Of a DNA stretch of 64,000 nt, positions 45,301-53,504 are shown one piece after another. A model generated the notes under the pieces. That model did no database searches and was not told the DNA's origin. It worked only from the letters and a program-made list of their open reading frames with translations. Location of the stretch: contig DASUNM010000023.1 in assembly GCA_036277115.1 (NCBI GenBank), positions 62,001 to 126,000 of the forward strand. The letters are read 5' to 3'. The translations under genes and the position numbers were made by a program. The stretch comes from Pyrinomonadaceae bacterium (GTDB taxonomy: Bacteria > Acidobacteriota > Blastocatellia > Pyrinomonadales > Pyrinomonadaceae). Position 1 is the first letter of the stretch. Every line of letters begins with the position of its first letter.

Positions 45301-45984
45301 TTCATCCCTTGGTGTCTGTCGATCCATTTCATGAAATGCATCGAGCAGTTTGAGATACATTCTGCGGCTGTTGAGCAATGACTGGGGAGGGTCCTGATTA
45401 TCCAACGGCAAGCCGGCTACTGATTTTTTGTCGTTAATGAGCAACTCGATGTCCCCTTCTTGAACCCACAGTTGCTTGAGCCGCTCGATCGATTGATTAT
45501 TCGCCAGGGCCTTCGCGAGGAAGATCGCATTAATGCCGCCCGCTGAAGTTCCTGACAATATGTCGATGACGAATCCGACGGGGATTGGTGGCGGACCGCC
45601 GCCAGCTGTCTTCTTAACCAGATAGTCGTCCATGAAATCGGACGGTGGAGCATCACTATCATTTTGATTACCAGGATTAAGTATTGACCTCTCGTATTTA
45701 TCCAGCAGCGCGTCGTCGCCTAATAAGTAACTGAGTTTCCGGTAGACTCGTTCGGTCCCGCTGAGCTTCCTTGCCTTGTGCGGATCGTTGTCAGTTATCC
45801 GTTCTGCGGAAAGCGTTGTGTCCCCGTCAGCGTTTTCGGATACGAGCGCCGTAGACCGCACCAGCCGGAGCAATTCCTGGGCAATTCCGTTGATATAAAT
45901 CGCCAGCGAGACTCCGCCATACATCACAACGGCAAAACGAACCTCTTTTTTGTAGTCAAGATTGGGGGTCGGCAGATCGGCCAT
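42394..45984 (-). CDS. Giant patatin-like (DUF3376-type) protein with C-terminal membrane helices
   Basis: About 1196 residues. The N-terminal patatin-like domain has an oxyanion-type segment VVMYGGVSLAIYINGI, nucleophile S147 in DILSGTSAGGINAIFLA (GXSXG) and the catalytic Asp in FGDGGYLDNKPFSYP. The middle (about 400-1020) is helical and matches the layout of TIGR03607/DUF3376 patatin-like proteins. Near 1040-1130 are three membrane helices, and the C terminus is Pro/Ser/Thr-rich. Patatins are lipid acyl hydrolases; the substrate here is unknown. The frame is open to 46092, but the ATG at 45984 has a GGAGG site 6 bases before it. It stands alone. Confidence 0.88.
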   Translation of the reverse strand: MADLPTPNLDYKKEVRFAVVMYGGVSLAIYINGIAQELLRLVRSTALVSENADGDTTLSAERITDNDPHKARKLSGTERVYRKLSYLLGDDALLDKYERSILNPGNQNDSDAPPSDFMDDYLVKKTAGGGPPPIPVGFVIDILSGTSAGGINAIFLAKALANNQSIERLKQLWVQEGDIELLINDKKSVAGLPLDNQDPPQSLLNSRRMYLKLLDAFHEMDRQTPRDETYISPCVDELDLFVTATDIQGLPLSIRLSDMKVLERRHRHVFRFKYAKQESVFGAHCNDLKRSHNPFLAFAARCTSSFPFAFEPMKLEDIDEVVDNFEGYEDSRSESPTWKKFFSSYVDPDTGKPITDTKTRAFGDGGYLDNKPFSYPTETLSRRGGYVPVDRKLVYIEPSPEQLNAREKNQTPSAIGNAKAALLDLPGYETIRQDIERVNERNRLLNRVNRIGDAIERDLSHAEWKRPPIKEDEWETLDLAGMVRKFGSYYLPYRRLRIASATDELAKLVSSVAGLEENSAHFAAVRLMIRAWRELNYPDYHAKDGETPTSQRTANQFLIDFDFKYWLRRLTFIRSKIDDLLRLNEAGTTSGTDATGRRAAAIERLAALKFNPLEYESLSEEERGQFQAVVAYLKCEFSELYRELRVAGRVLQRVSSAADPNSFAAKLQNVKIGPKLLDYILDVHSSHGDLDLGKLNEDECVARAKDLFSGKGPADVPNPAAAIEEAARALSSELHKEVVDPVWTRGRSLLKTGSLKEDGTVELHPLPEPIRTCSALLEGISLKHADSIREFLWRYFSQFDDYDQVRFPILYGSDVGESDLVEIFRISPQDAPSLIREAGPGADRRRKLAGISLFHFGAFLDRMWRENDIMWGRLDGAERLITALMPDPEHKTVRDKLISDAHVAILQEEMPPASQEQLGRLLSEALIRASSGETFEDALVKVMGPLKGPKVKKRMEIAMRSCLEDKKLLDFVKKHYEVNRKLEPKPLLRSIARATQVTGKIFDDVAQSNQVDSKSIRWIARAGQIFSGLVEVAVPESTAARLFRHWLKLLYAFEILMLFLATFVLSTPGVASFAWNLLALTLATHFAVFLLRDLMRGKNRWLGVGAAVVFAAIVFFAFVGVDELANTGFRKKISHKIYKWTDGRIGGPPAAPEPIRVLLVDQPVVTKPLEPSASPNSSPAAGPTATPSPTSPARSP

Positions 45985-46177
45985 GGGAAACCTCCGTGAG
46001 AATTGGGTCGCGACAGTTAAGCGGGTACGCTTTGGCAGAAAAGGCGGGCCGACACCCTGCTGCTTAAGGGAGCTTGCGGCCTGCGTCTGCACTCAACGGG
46101 AAAAGCGCGGGCAAGATATTAGCGACGCGGTGAAATGTCAACAGAGAGCCGGGTTTGCGGAACGGGCCGTATGGCAA

Positions 46178-46864
46178 TCAACTGAGTTTAGCTTTCAGCC
46201 AGTCCGCAATGTGATTCATCGCGAGGTCGTACACATCCTGCTGAGAAACACCGGCCGCCTTAGGCACTTTGAGAGAGTGGTCGCCACCTTCAATCGGAAA
46301 GAGGTCGGCAGGCAATTTGAGTTTCTTAATGATGCCCGCGATCTCCACTTTTGTTCCGAACGCGTCGCGGGAGCCCTGCATGAACAGCATGGGCGCCTTT
46401 ATCTTCGGCAAATGTTCCGAACGCATTTTGTCGGGCCTTCCGGGCGGATGCAGCGGATAGCCAAGGAAGACAAGGGCGGCGATGTTTTCGCCATTCTGAG
46501 CTGCGACTTGCGAGGCGATCCGTCCGCCCATCGATTTGCCGCCAATCACCAGCTGATTGCCTTTCAACTTTTTGTGCTTGAGCGCGGCATCGATGATCGC
46601 GCGATAACAGCCTTCGAGTCGCGGGGCGGGATCAGGAATCTTTCGTCCTTGTTCAGTGTAGAGGAAGTTAAAAGTCACAACGTCTACTCCGCGTTCCGCT
46701 AAGCCCCGGGCGAACAGGCGCATGAATCCGCTCAGCTGATTCGCGCCCGCGCCGTGACCGAGGACGAGTGTTACGCCGGCACGCTTCTGCCTCGCTGCCG
46801 AATACAACACCGCCGTGACGCTTTCGGCGTCAGTCACTTTAACTTTGATTTGAGCTTCTGACAT
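46178..46864 (-). CDS. Alpha/beta hydrolase (dienelactone hydrolase/KANL3-like)
   Basis: 228 residues. GHGAGANQLSGFMRLFARGLAERGVDVVTFNF, nucleophile Ser in VIGGKSMGGRIAS, acid Asp in MLFMQGSRDAFGT and His in GGDHSLKVPK complete the triad. Members of this KANL3/Tex30-like hydrolase group have poorly known substrates. The start is 9 bases after the alr stop, so it is probably in the dnaB-alr transcript. Confidence 0.9.
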   Translation of the reverse strand: MSEAQIKVKVTDAESVTAVLYSAARQKRAGVTLVLGHGAGANQLSGFMRLFARGLAERGVDVVTFNFLYTEQGRKIPDPAPRLEGCYRAIIDAALKHKKLKGNQLVIGGKSMGGRIASQVAAQNGENIAALVFLGYPLHPPGRPDKMRSEHLPKIKAPMLFMQGSRDAFGTKVEIAGIIKKLKLPADLFPIEGGDHSLKVPKAAGVSQQDVYDLAMNHIADWLKAKLS

Positions 46865-46873
46865 CTTGCGTTT

Positions 46874-48043
46874 TTAGACCCCGTTATCCCGGTAAACTCT
46901 CGGCACGCGGCCGCTAATGCCGCACGTGATTTCATAGGAAATTGTTCCGGCAAGCTCGCCGAGGTCTTCGGCCGTGATAGAGCAGTCACCGTCGTTCCCC
47001 AGCAAGGTTACCGGATCGTCATGCGCCACATCCCTTACGTCCGTCACGTCGATGATCGTCAAGTCCATTGAGATGCGACCGACAACCGGCGCAAACTGGC
47101 CGCGCACAATCACACGCGCGCGATTGCTGAACGCCCGACGGTAACCGTCATCGTAGCCAATCGGAATTGTGGCGATGACGGAATCTCGCGTCGTTTCGAA
47201 TGTGCCGCCATAGCCGAGCTTCGCGCCTTTCGGCACCTGCTTTAAAAGCATGATGCGCGAATACAGCGACATCACGGGACGCAAAGGGGGCGTGACTGAA
47301 GTTGCCGGCAGCACATCACGGGTGAATCCGTAGAGCGTGCCGCCGGGACGAACCATGTTGGCTCGCGATTCAGCGAACGTGAACAGGCCAGCTGAATTGG
47401 CCGCATGAATGTAAGTTGGTTCGAAGCCGTGATCGCGAAACGCGGCAAGGGCTTGCTCGAATCGTTGCAGCTGCGAGACTGTAAATTCTGTCTGCTCTTC
47501 ATCATCAGCCGAAGCCAAATGCGTCATAAGCCCGTCAACGCGAATGTTTGTGAATCGCTTCAGCGCGGCGCAGAAATCCCGAACCTCATCGGCTCGTACG
47601 CCCAGCCGACCCATTCCGGTGTCAATTTTCAGATGAACCTTAACAGTTGTTCCCGCAGCTTTCGCGGCCCGATCTAACGCCTCGACCACGTCGAGACGGT
47701 AAACAACCGGGGTGAGATGCTGCTGAATACACGCGTCTTCCTGCCCGGCCCAAATCCCGCCCATGCACAGGATCGGCTTTGCGATACCGGCATTGCGCAA
47801 CTCAATCCCCTCCTCCGGCAGAGCAACGCCAAACCAATCCACCCCTTCCCGATCCAGGCGCGTCGAGCATTCAACTGCGCCGTGACCATAAGCGTCGGCT
47901 TTGACTGCGGCGAGAATTTTGACGGCGGGACCGACGCGCTCACGAATCACACCAAAGTTGTGCGCCAGCGCGTCGAGATCGATCTCAGCCCAGGTTGGAC
48001 GACCGGCCGATTGATTCATTGATCCATCGCTCCATTGATTCAT
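46874..48043 (-). CDS. alr: Alanine racemase
   Basis: Converts L-Ala to D-Ala for peptidoglycan with PLP. The PLP Lys is K48 in ILAAVKADAYGHGA; GMGRLGVRADEV, GLMTHLASADD, YIHAANSAG, MVRPGGTLYG, KLGYGGTF (second catalytic Tyr) and GRISMDLTIIDV follow. The first residues (MNQWSDGSMNQ) are encoded by a TGAATCAA word array, so the true start may be the internal ATG at 48019 (GGAG 10 bases ahead). It lies 49 bases after dnaB. Function is confident; the start is not. Confidence 0.95.
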   Translation of the reverse strand: MNQWSDGSMNQSAGRPTWAEIDLDALAHNFGVIRERVGPAVKILAAVKADAYGHGAVECSTRLDREGVDWFGVALPEEGIELRNAGIAKPILCMGGIWAGQEDACIQQHLTPVVYRLDVVEALDRAAKAAGTTVKVHLKIDTGMGRLGVRADEVRDFCAALKRFTNIRVDGLMTHLASADDEEQTEFTVSQLQRFEQALAAFRDHGFEPTYIHAANSAGLFTFAESRANMVRPGGTLYGFTRDVLPATSVTPPLRPVMSLYSRIMLLKQVPKGAKLGYGGTFETTRDSVIATIPIGYDDGYRRAFSNRARVIVRGQFAPVVGRISMDLTIIDVTDVRDVAHDDPVTLLGNDGDCSITAEDLGELAGTISYEITCGISGRVPRVYRDNGV

Positions 48044-48095
48044 TGAATTGAATTATTGAGTCAATCAGTAAATGAATCAACGAATCAATGAATCA
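48011..48095. repeat. Word array (TGAATCAA/TTGATTCA) between dnaB and alr
   Basis: TTGATTCATTGATCCATCGC, then TCCATTGATTCATTGAATTG, then AATGAATCAACGAATCAATG, form a loosely palindromic string of repeated TGAATC/GATTCA words. It covers the start of alr and touches the dnaB stop. Same style of element as 26064, 42088, 53421 and 54854. Confidence 0.75.
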
Positions 48096-49523
48096 GAACT
48101 CGCCGCCACCGCGACCGATGCGGGGCGAGCCTTTCGAGCGATCAAAGCGGCTGAGGTATTGGCCGAGTGCTTCCCGTTCCAGATCGGTGAACTTGGCGAA
48201 TTGATTGAGGAAGGCGAGATAGACTGTGTCGGTGGGGCCGTTGCGCTGCTTGGCCACGATTAATTCGGCGATATTCTTGTTTTCGTCGCTGCGGTTATAG
48301 ACCTCTTCGCGGTAAATAAAGGCCACGAGGTCGGCATCCTGTTCGATCGCGCCCGACTCGCGGAGGTCGGCAAGTTGCGGTCGGTGATCGGTGCGGTTCT
48401 CCGGCGCGCGGGACAACTGTGACAACGCGATCAAAGGAACATTGAGCTCTTTCGCCAGCGCCTTCAGCTCGCGCGAGATTTGCGAGACTTCTTGCTGCCG
48501 CGATTCAGTCCGCCGCGACGAGCCCGACATCAACTGAAGATAGTCGACCATGATCAGGTCGAGCTGCTTTTGCTCAGTGGCCAGCCGCCGTGCTTTCGCG
48601 CGCATTTCGAGTACCGATATCGCCGCCGTGTCATCGATGAAGATGCGCGCGTCCGCCAACTTGCCGAGCGCTTTCCCAAGGCGCGCCCATTCTTCATTCG
48701 AAAGAAAGCCGCTGCGAAACTTCTGCGCATCGACGTTAGCTTCAGAACACAACATGCGCATCGCCAAAGCTTCCGCGGACATTTCCAGGCTGAATATGCC
48801 GACGACAGCGTTGCTTTCGATAGCCGCATGCTGCGCCAGCGCGAGCGCGAGGCTCGTTTTACCCATCGAGGGCCGCGCGGCGATCACGACGAGATCCTGC
48901 TTTTGCAGACCCGAAGTCAGCGTATCAAGCCCGCGAAACCCGGTGGCAACGCCGGTCACAACCAGATCGCGATGCTCCACGGATTCGGCCTTTTCCAGCA
49001 CGCGCTCAGCCGGATGTTTGATGTGCTCAAAACCCTGGCGAATCCGTTCGTCAGCCAGCGCGAAAATGGCGTGCTCGGCATGGTCGAGAATGTTCTGCGG
49101 CTCGTCTTCTTCTTCCAGCGCCTCAGCGGTAATTTTGTTCGCGACCCTGACGAGCTGTCGCAAAAGCGATTTCCCCCGAACGACCTTCGCATAAGCAGCT
49201 AAGCTGGTTACGTGAGGAAGACCAAATGCCAGGTTGCTGAGAAAGAGCATGCCTCCTGAAGATTCAAGTGAACCGTCGCGTCGAAGTTCCTCAGCTAAAA
49301 GAATTGAATTAATCTCGGATCCGCGTTCGAACAACGCAATCATCGCGGTGAAGATCCGGCGGTGCGAGGGCACGTAAAAATCCGACGGCTTCAACATCTC
49401 GATCGCCTGGGCAATGAGAGTATTGTCCAGAAGAATTGAGCCAAGTAGCGCTCGCTCCGTATCAGAGCTACTGGGCAGCGAACGTTCAAGAACTGGATCG
49501 CGAACAGGATCTGGGGTTGCCAT
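48093..49523 (-). CDS. dnaB: Replicative DNA helicase DnaB
   Basis: 476 residues. An N-terminal domain (SLPSSSDTERALLGSILLDN, PSDFYVPSHRRIFTAMIAL) is followed by the RecA-like helicase domain with Walker A ARPSMGKTSLALALA (about 216-230), FSLEMSAEALAMRML, Walker B-type LIMVDYLQLMSG, and ALSQLSRAPENRTDHRPQLADLRESGAIEQDADLV. The C terminus is short. In many bacteria dnaB follows rplI; here two genes lie between them. No intein is present. Confidence 0.97.
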   Translation of the reverse strand: MATPDPVRDPVLERSLPSSSDTERALLGSILLDNTLIAQAIEMLKPSDFYVPSHRRIFTAMIALFERGSEINSILLAEELRRDGSLESSGGMLFLSNLAFGLPHVTSLAAYAKVVRGKSLLRQLVRVANKITAEALEEEDEPQNILDHAEHAIFALADERIRQGFEHIKHPAERVLEKAESVEHRDLVVTGVATGFRGLDTLTSGLQKQDLVVIAARPSMGKTSLALALAQHAAIESNAVVGIFSLEMSAEALAMRMLCSEANVDAQKFRSGFLSNEEWARLGKALGKLADARIFIDDTAAISVLEMRAKARRLATEQKQLDLIMVDYLQLMSGSSRRTESRQQEVSQISRELKALAKELNVPLIALSQLSRAPENRTDHRPQLADLRESGAIEQDADLVAFIYREEVYNRSDENKNIAELIVAKQRNGPTDTVYLAFLNQFAKFTDLEREALGQYLSRFDRSKGSPRIGRGGGEF

Positions 49524-49624
49524 CGTTAAGAGTATGAGGAAACAAAAGGGTATCCGTTAGCGAGCATGTGCGCCACTTTTTTTGCCCGTTGAGCTGTTTT
49601 TTTTGAGAGGACCGACCTAATTGG

Positions 49625-49837
49625 CTACTGCCAGTCAGCTCCGGACTCTATTTTCTCCAGCACCTGTCCTTTTGCATCAATTCTGATCCAGTCTGCGCTC
49701 AGCGGGCAAGCACCCTTAGAATGTAACACGTAGAATTCACTCACTGGCCTGTTCTCCGTAGCGGTCACATGCAGCAAAACTCCGCACTCACGACACACAA
49801 GATTGGGCACTGGGAGATAATCATTCTGATCCACCAC
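49625..49837 (-). CDS. Small hypothetical protein with CxxC motif
   Basis: 70 residues: YLPVPNLVCRECGVLLHV, then SKGACPLSADWIRID. The CRECG pair with the later Cys may bind a metal but a second CxxC is absent. An AAGGAGGA ribosome-binding site ends right at the start, which favours the second of two consecutive GTG codons (49834). This supports a real gene despite the short length. It lies between dnaB and the VWFA fusion gene on the same strand. Confidence 0.6.
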   Translation of the reverse strand: MVDQNDYLPVPNLVCRECGVLLHVTATENRPVSEFYVLHSKGACPLSADWIRIDAKGQVLEKIESGADWQ

Positions 49838-49883
49838 TCCTCCTTAAGCTGATCGAGTGGTCTAATACCGCCCCTTCCGATCA

Positions 49884-51794
49884 TTACCGCTCTTCGCGCG
49901 CAAAGTAAGTCTTTTGCCCCCAAACCATGTATTCAGGGTGATTGCGGATCTCAATGTGGACTTTTCTGCGCTTACCGTCGCGCGCACGATTCGTCGGGTA
50001 ATAACCAATGACGTAACGACGATCAATATCCGTGAGGATGCGGGTGTAGATTTCGTCGGCCTGGCTCGGTTCTTCCAAAAACTCGGTCCACGCCCCGGTA
50101 AATCTCGCCACTGCTGCCAGAGCTGTGTGACGGCGCAGCCATGTGTTTGCCTGCCGTTGGAGAATCTCATCCGGCAGCTTCGTCGGCTCGGCACGCCCGG
50201 ACGAATTGTTTAAGGTCCGTTGCAGTTGCCCGTTGGCTTTGTTGCGGTTTCTCAAATCGGCCTCAGCACGCTGAAGCAACTCCGCTTGCGGGACACCGAA
50301 AAACCGGACGCCCGAAATCACCGAATAGACGGTGACGCGAGACCTCTCCGTCGCCGACAAAATATCTTCAAGGCCGAACTTGCGCGGAAGCGAATATGCA
50401 TTATATGGCTGAGGCGAGCCGCCTTTGAGCGATTCGAGTTCATCGCCGTCTGTCTGAAAAATAATAATTGGCCGAGCGTCTTCCGGGCTGAAGAGCTCAG
50501 TCATTGTCGCGAGCAACGCGTCGTATTGGTCGCTCGCGCCGAGTGCGCCCGACAGAGCGCTCTCTTTGAGAGTTTCCAGACGCTTTTTCAGCAAGTCTTT
50601 GTCGCTAGTGAAATCAACCAGAAGGTTCACGTCATCCGTTACCACTGCCATCCGGTCTTTCGGATTTAGCTTGTCCACCAGCATCTGGGCGGCTTCGATA
50701 CTGGTCTTGATATAAGGCAATTGGCTGCCGCTGTAGTCAATGACGAGGACAATTGACCGCGGCACATCCTGGCTGTCGCCCATAGAAACACTGGCCACCT
50801 GCTGCAACCCGTCATCCTCTTTCACGATGAAGTCTTCTTTGCTCAAGCCCCTCACAATCTTGCCCTCGGCGTCCAGCACCAGCACCGCCGCCACTACCAA
50901 ATCCGTGTCCACGCGAACCACATCGTCTTCGTCGGCGGCCTTTTTCTCAGAACGGAAGGCGCGTTCACCTGGGCTTAGAACGAGGCTCGATCCGAACCTT
51001 CGGCCGGCCGGCGGCGCCAGGGTTGGCACAATCGAATGTGATGACGTCGCCGTACTACCTGGCAAGGGAGCTATCGCGCGGTGCTCTGGCATCTTGAGCT
51101 GCAGACTCTCAGGCGAAAGATCGGGATTGAGTTTTGGTTTGAAGAGAACGGTTGATTCAACTTCGGAATCTCCGAAGGACACTTTGCGGGATAGCTTAAC
51201 GATTACGTACTGGGTCTTATCAATCCAGAGTTTGATCGGTTGCGTTCGCCACACCATTCCTTCGAGGCGAAATGTTTCGCGGCCGTCGACCTTGTCCAGT
51301 CCAGCCAGCCGGACGTCAGACATCGATGAGAGCAGATCACTTGTGCGGAATAAATCAGGAAGCAGCAACGGCGAAATAGTGAGCGACCCACCCGCAGATG
51401 GAAACGCGATTCGTTCAAGCGCCAGATCCAGCGGCGCTTCGCGTCGGTTGCTAAAGCCGGGTTGAATATATCGGGGCAGCCAACTATTGACCGCGTCCCC
51501 GTTCTTCCACACCACCCAGCCCCGTCCGCTCTCCTTATCCTCACGACTCAACCATAATTCAAACGCTAAGTGATTGGGCCTTACAAATGTGGTGCGAAAA
51601 TATCCGCTGCCAAATGCCTTCGACCCCGATTTAATCGTTCCCTCATCGTAATAGCTGCGACAGGACGCGTAAGTGGCTGCCACTTTATTCAGTATTTCGT
51701 TCGCATTGGGTTCTTGTGCCCACGACGGCGCAGACGCAGAGGTCAGGGCCAGCAGCGTGAAAAGGACTCTCGGTATGAAATTTCCTGGGAACAC
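49884..51794 (-). CDS. LolA-like domain fused to a VWFA-related acidobacterial domain
   Basis: From the GTG at 51794 the protein opens with a signal peptide (VLFTLLALTSASAPSWAQ). Residues up to about 230 resemble LolA/outer-membrane-lipoprotein-sorting sequences (ILNKVAATYASCRSYYDEGTI, FRTTFVRPNHLAFEL, KLWIDKTQYVIVKLS). The C-terminal part is the TIGR03436-type VWFA region (VRGLSKEDFIVKEDDGLQQ, SIVLVIDYSGSQL with a DxSGS MIDAS motif, AVVTDDVNLLVDFTSD, IIIFQTDGDE, RYVIGYYPTN). The longest frame starts at ATG 51905, but that codon lies in the loop of a terminator hairpin. Combination of the two domains is unusual. Periplasmic or secreted; the ligand is unknown. Confidence 0.8.
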   Translation of the reverse strand: MFPGNFIPRVLFTLLALTSASAPSWAQEPNANEILNKVAATYASCRSYYDEGTIKSGSKAFGSGYFRTTFVRPNHLAFELWLSREDKESGRGWVVWKNGDAVNSWLPRYIQPGFSNRREAPLDLALERIAFPSAGGSLTISPLLLPDLFRTSDLLSSMSDVRLAGLDKVDGRETFRLEGMVWRTQPIKLWIDKTQYVIVKLSRKVSFGDSEVESTVLFKPKLNPDLSPESLQLKMPEHRAIAPLPGSTATSSHSIVPTLAPPAGRRFGSSLVLSPGERAFRSEKKAADEDDVVRVDTDLVVAAVLVLDAEGKIVRGLSKEDFIVKEDDGLQQVASVSMGDSQDVPRSIVLVIDYSGSQLPYIKTSIEAAQMLVDKLNPKDRMAVVTDDVNLLVDFTSDKDLLKKRLETLKESALSGALGASDQYDALLATMTELFSPEDARPIIIFQTDGDELESLKGGSPQPYNAYSLPRKFGLEDILSATERSRVTVYSVISGVRFFGVPQAELLQRAEADLRNRNKANGQLQRTLNNSSGRAEPTKLPDEILQRQANTWLRRHTALAAVARFTGAWTEFLEEPSQADEIYTRILTDIDRRYVIGYYPTNRARDGKRRKVHIEIRNHPEYMVWGQKTYFAREER

Positions 51795-51894
51795 TCGAGC
51801 CTGAGAATCGATTCGGCCAAACCTCAATCGATTGTCGGCCTCACTGTGTAGCAGGATCTGGCCAGAGAGACAAGGGGTAATCAAAGCAAGAAGA

Positions 51895-51917
51895 GCCCTG
51901 CGCATTTAACGCAGGGC
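51895..51917 (-). terminator. Rho-independent terminator after rplI
   Basis: Minus-strand GCCCTGCG-TTAAATG-CGCAGGGC is an 8-bp stem followed by TCTTCTTGCTTT, 37 bases past the rplI stop. The loop contains the ATG that begins the longest frame of the next gene. Confidence 0.7.
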
Positions 51918-51954
51918 CCTAATTACTCGCAGTTATGAAAATGGGGACCGAAGA

Positions 51955-52533
51955 TCAGCTGGCGTCTTCGTTCGCAGACTCGTTCGCAGACTCGTTCGTG
52001 AGTTCGTTCGCAGGTTCCGGAGCTGCGTCGCCCGCGGTCCCCGCTTCGGCCTGTAGCGCCTCAACGTTCACTTCGACGCCGCCCTCGCCAACCACGCTGA
52101 CGGGCAGTTCCACCGTGACTTCACGATGCAGACGAACCGGAACTGTGTAATTGCCGAACCGCTTGAGCGGCTCACGGAGAGCGATCTTGCGACGATCGAT
52201 CTTGTAACCCTGCTCTTCCAGCGAGTGCGCAATGTCCATCGACGTGACTGAGCCGTACAGGACGCCCGCTTCGCCAACTTTGCGTTCGAACTTGAGCGCC
52301 AGATTGCGCAACTGATCGGCCTGCCCTTCAGCCGACGAGCGCTCTTTCGCTTCGCGCTTCATCAGCGCCGCGCGCTCGCCTTCAATTTGCTTAACGTTAC
52401 TGGCAGTCGCTTCGACCGCGAGATTTCGCGGCAGCAGATAGTTGCGCGCATAGCCGGCTTTGACGCGCACGATTTCGCCGCGCGCGCCGAGGTTATCGAT
52501 GTCTTCGCGTAAAAGAACTTGTTTGTTTCCCAT
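51955..52533 (-). CDS. rplI: Ribosomal protein bL9 with Asn/Glu/Ser-rich tail
   Basis: 192 residues. MGNKQVLLREDIDNLGARGEIVRVKAGYARNYLLPRNLAVEAT is the standard N-terminal bL9 domain; the long helix and C-terminal domain follow (GVLYGSVTSMDIAHSLEEQGYKIDRRKI). bL9 is normally about 150 residues; the extra C-terminal part ends in four-residue repeats NELT-NESA-NESA-NED, encoded by 12-bp tandem repeats. It is the last gene of the rpsF-rpsR-rplI run and is followed by a terminator. Confidence 0.97.
   Translation of the reverse strand: MGNKQVLLREDIDNLGARGEIVRVKAGYARNYLLPRNLAVEATASNVKQIEGERAALMKREAKERSSAEGQADQLRNLALKFERKVGEAGVLYGSVTSMDIAHSLEEQGYKIDRRKIALREPLKRFGNYTVPVRLHREVTVELPVSVVGEGGVEVNVEALQAEAGTAGDAAPEPANELTNESANESANEDAS
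51968..52015. repeat. 12-bp tandem repeat in the 3' end of rplI
   Basis: Four units TCGTTCGCAGAC, TCGTTCGCAGAC, TCGTTCGTGAGT, TCGTTCGCAGGT follow without gaps and keep the frame, so copy-number change would alter the bL9 tail by four residues at a time. Confidence 0.9.
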
Positions 52534-52586
52534 GAAAACTCCTCATCGAAGTGGCCAGTTTCCGTCTTGATTCCCAATCGGATTCT

Positions 52587-52606
52587 CAGACTGAAGTCTG
52601 TGCCAC
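52587..52606. repeat. Family A palindromic repeat, half copy
   Basis: CAGACTGAAGTCTGTGCCAC matches one arm of the family A element at 22705-22766 and 55942-56010. It sits between rpsR and rplI and does not reach either frame. Confidence 0.85.
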
Positions 52607-52613
52607 AAAACTG

Positions 52614-52913
52614 TTAATCAGCCGCGTACGGCAGCAGCGCGATATTGCGCGCGCGCTTGATGGCTTCGGCCAGCATACGTTGATGCGTCGCGCACACGCC
52701 GGAAATCCGCCGGGGCAGAATCTTGCCGCGTTCCGGCGTGTAGGACTGCAAGAGCTTCACGTCCTTAAAGTCGATGTAATCGACCTTGTCGATGCAAAAC
52801 CGGCAAATCTTTCGCCGCTGCATGCGGCGTGGACCACGGCCGGGCATGCCGGCTCGTTCGTATTCCCGTTCAAAACCAAACGGGCTGTCGCGCTCTTCAA
52901 AGTTTGATGACAT
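52614..52913 (-). CDS. rpsR: Ribosomal protein bS18
   Basis: 99 residues from ATG 52913 (AAGGAA site upstream). The core [64 protein letters not shown] is complete bS18, with a CxxC zinc-type pair. An N-terminal extension of about 35 residues precedes it. The frame is open to 53012, but that part overlaps rpsF and lacks a ribosome-binding site. Confidence 0.96.
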   Translation of the reverse strand: MSSNFEERDSPFGFEREYERAGMPGRGPRRMQRRKICRFCIDKVDYIDFKDVKLLQSYTPERGKILPRRISGVCATHQRMLAEAIKRARNIALLPYAAD

Positions 52914-52974
52914 ATCTTCGTTCCTTATAAGTTCGCTTCCAATGCCGCCCCTACCCGGCGGTCGTGACTTCACG

Positions 52975-53403
52975 CTACGCGGCCGCTTCGACTCCCGACT
53001 CTGCGTCGTCATCGTTCGCGTTTACTTCCGCCTTGGCCTTGCCGCCCGTCGGACGCCGCTCAGCCTTGCGCGCGCGACGGTCTTTCAACTTCTGCGCGCG
53101 GCGCCGATATTCGTCAACGCGCACAGTCATGTAACGCAGGACCCGATCGTTCACGCGCATACGGCGCTCAAACTCGGCGATCTCGCGGCCCGAACCTTCA
53201 ACCTCAAGCAGCACGTAAACGCCATCGCGCTGATGATTGATCTCGTAAGCGAGACGGCGTTTGCCCATCATTTCGGTCTTGACGATGCTGCCGCCCTGGT
53301 CGGTGATGATCTTCTGCGCGGCTTCAGTCAGCCGCATCACTTCAGCATCTTCCGCGTCAGGGTTGATGATAAAAACTATTTCGTAACTTCTTTGTTCTGC
53401 CAC
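52975..53403 (-). CDS. rpsF: Ribosomal protein bS6
   Basis: 142 residues. [52 protein letters not shown] and [19 protein letters not shown] are bS6. The tail ([11 protein letters not shown]..., then acidic) is longer than usual. The start is GTG with a GGAGG site 6 bases upstream. First of rpsF-rpsR-rplI; no ssb lies between rpsF and rpsR as it does in some bacteria. Confidence 0.96.
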   Translation of the reverse strand: MAEQRSYEIVFIINPDAEDAEVMRLTEAAQKIITDQGGSIVKTEMMGKRRLAYEINHQRDGVYVLLEVEGSGREIAEFERRMRVNDRVLRYMTVRVDEYRRRAQKLKDRRARKAERRPTGGKAKAEVNANDDDAESGVEAAA

Positions 53404-53420
53404 GCTAATCCTCCAAAACT

Positions 53421-53504
53421 GGTAAATCGTGAATGGTAAATGGTGAATAGAACGACGGTCCTAATTCACACATCCATTCACCATTTACGATTTACCATTC
53501 ACTA
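53421..53504. repeat. Word array (GTAAATGGTGAAT) between pth and rpsF
   Basis: GGTAAATCGTGAATGGTAAA then TGGTGAATAG, mirrored downstream by CATTCACCATTTACGATTTA and CCATTCAC. The array is a large inverted repeat whose words are the same as those at 26064 and 38199. Confidence 0.8.
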
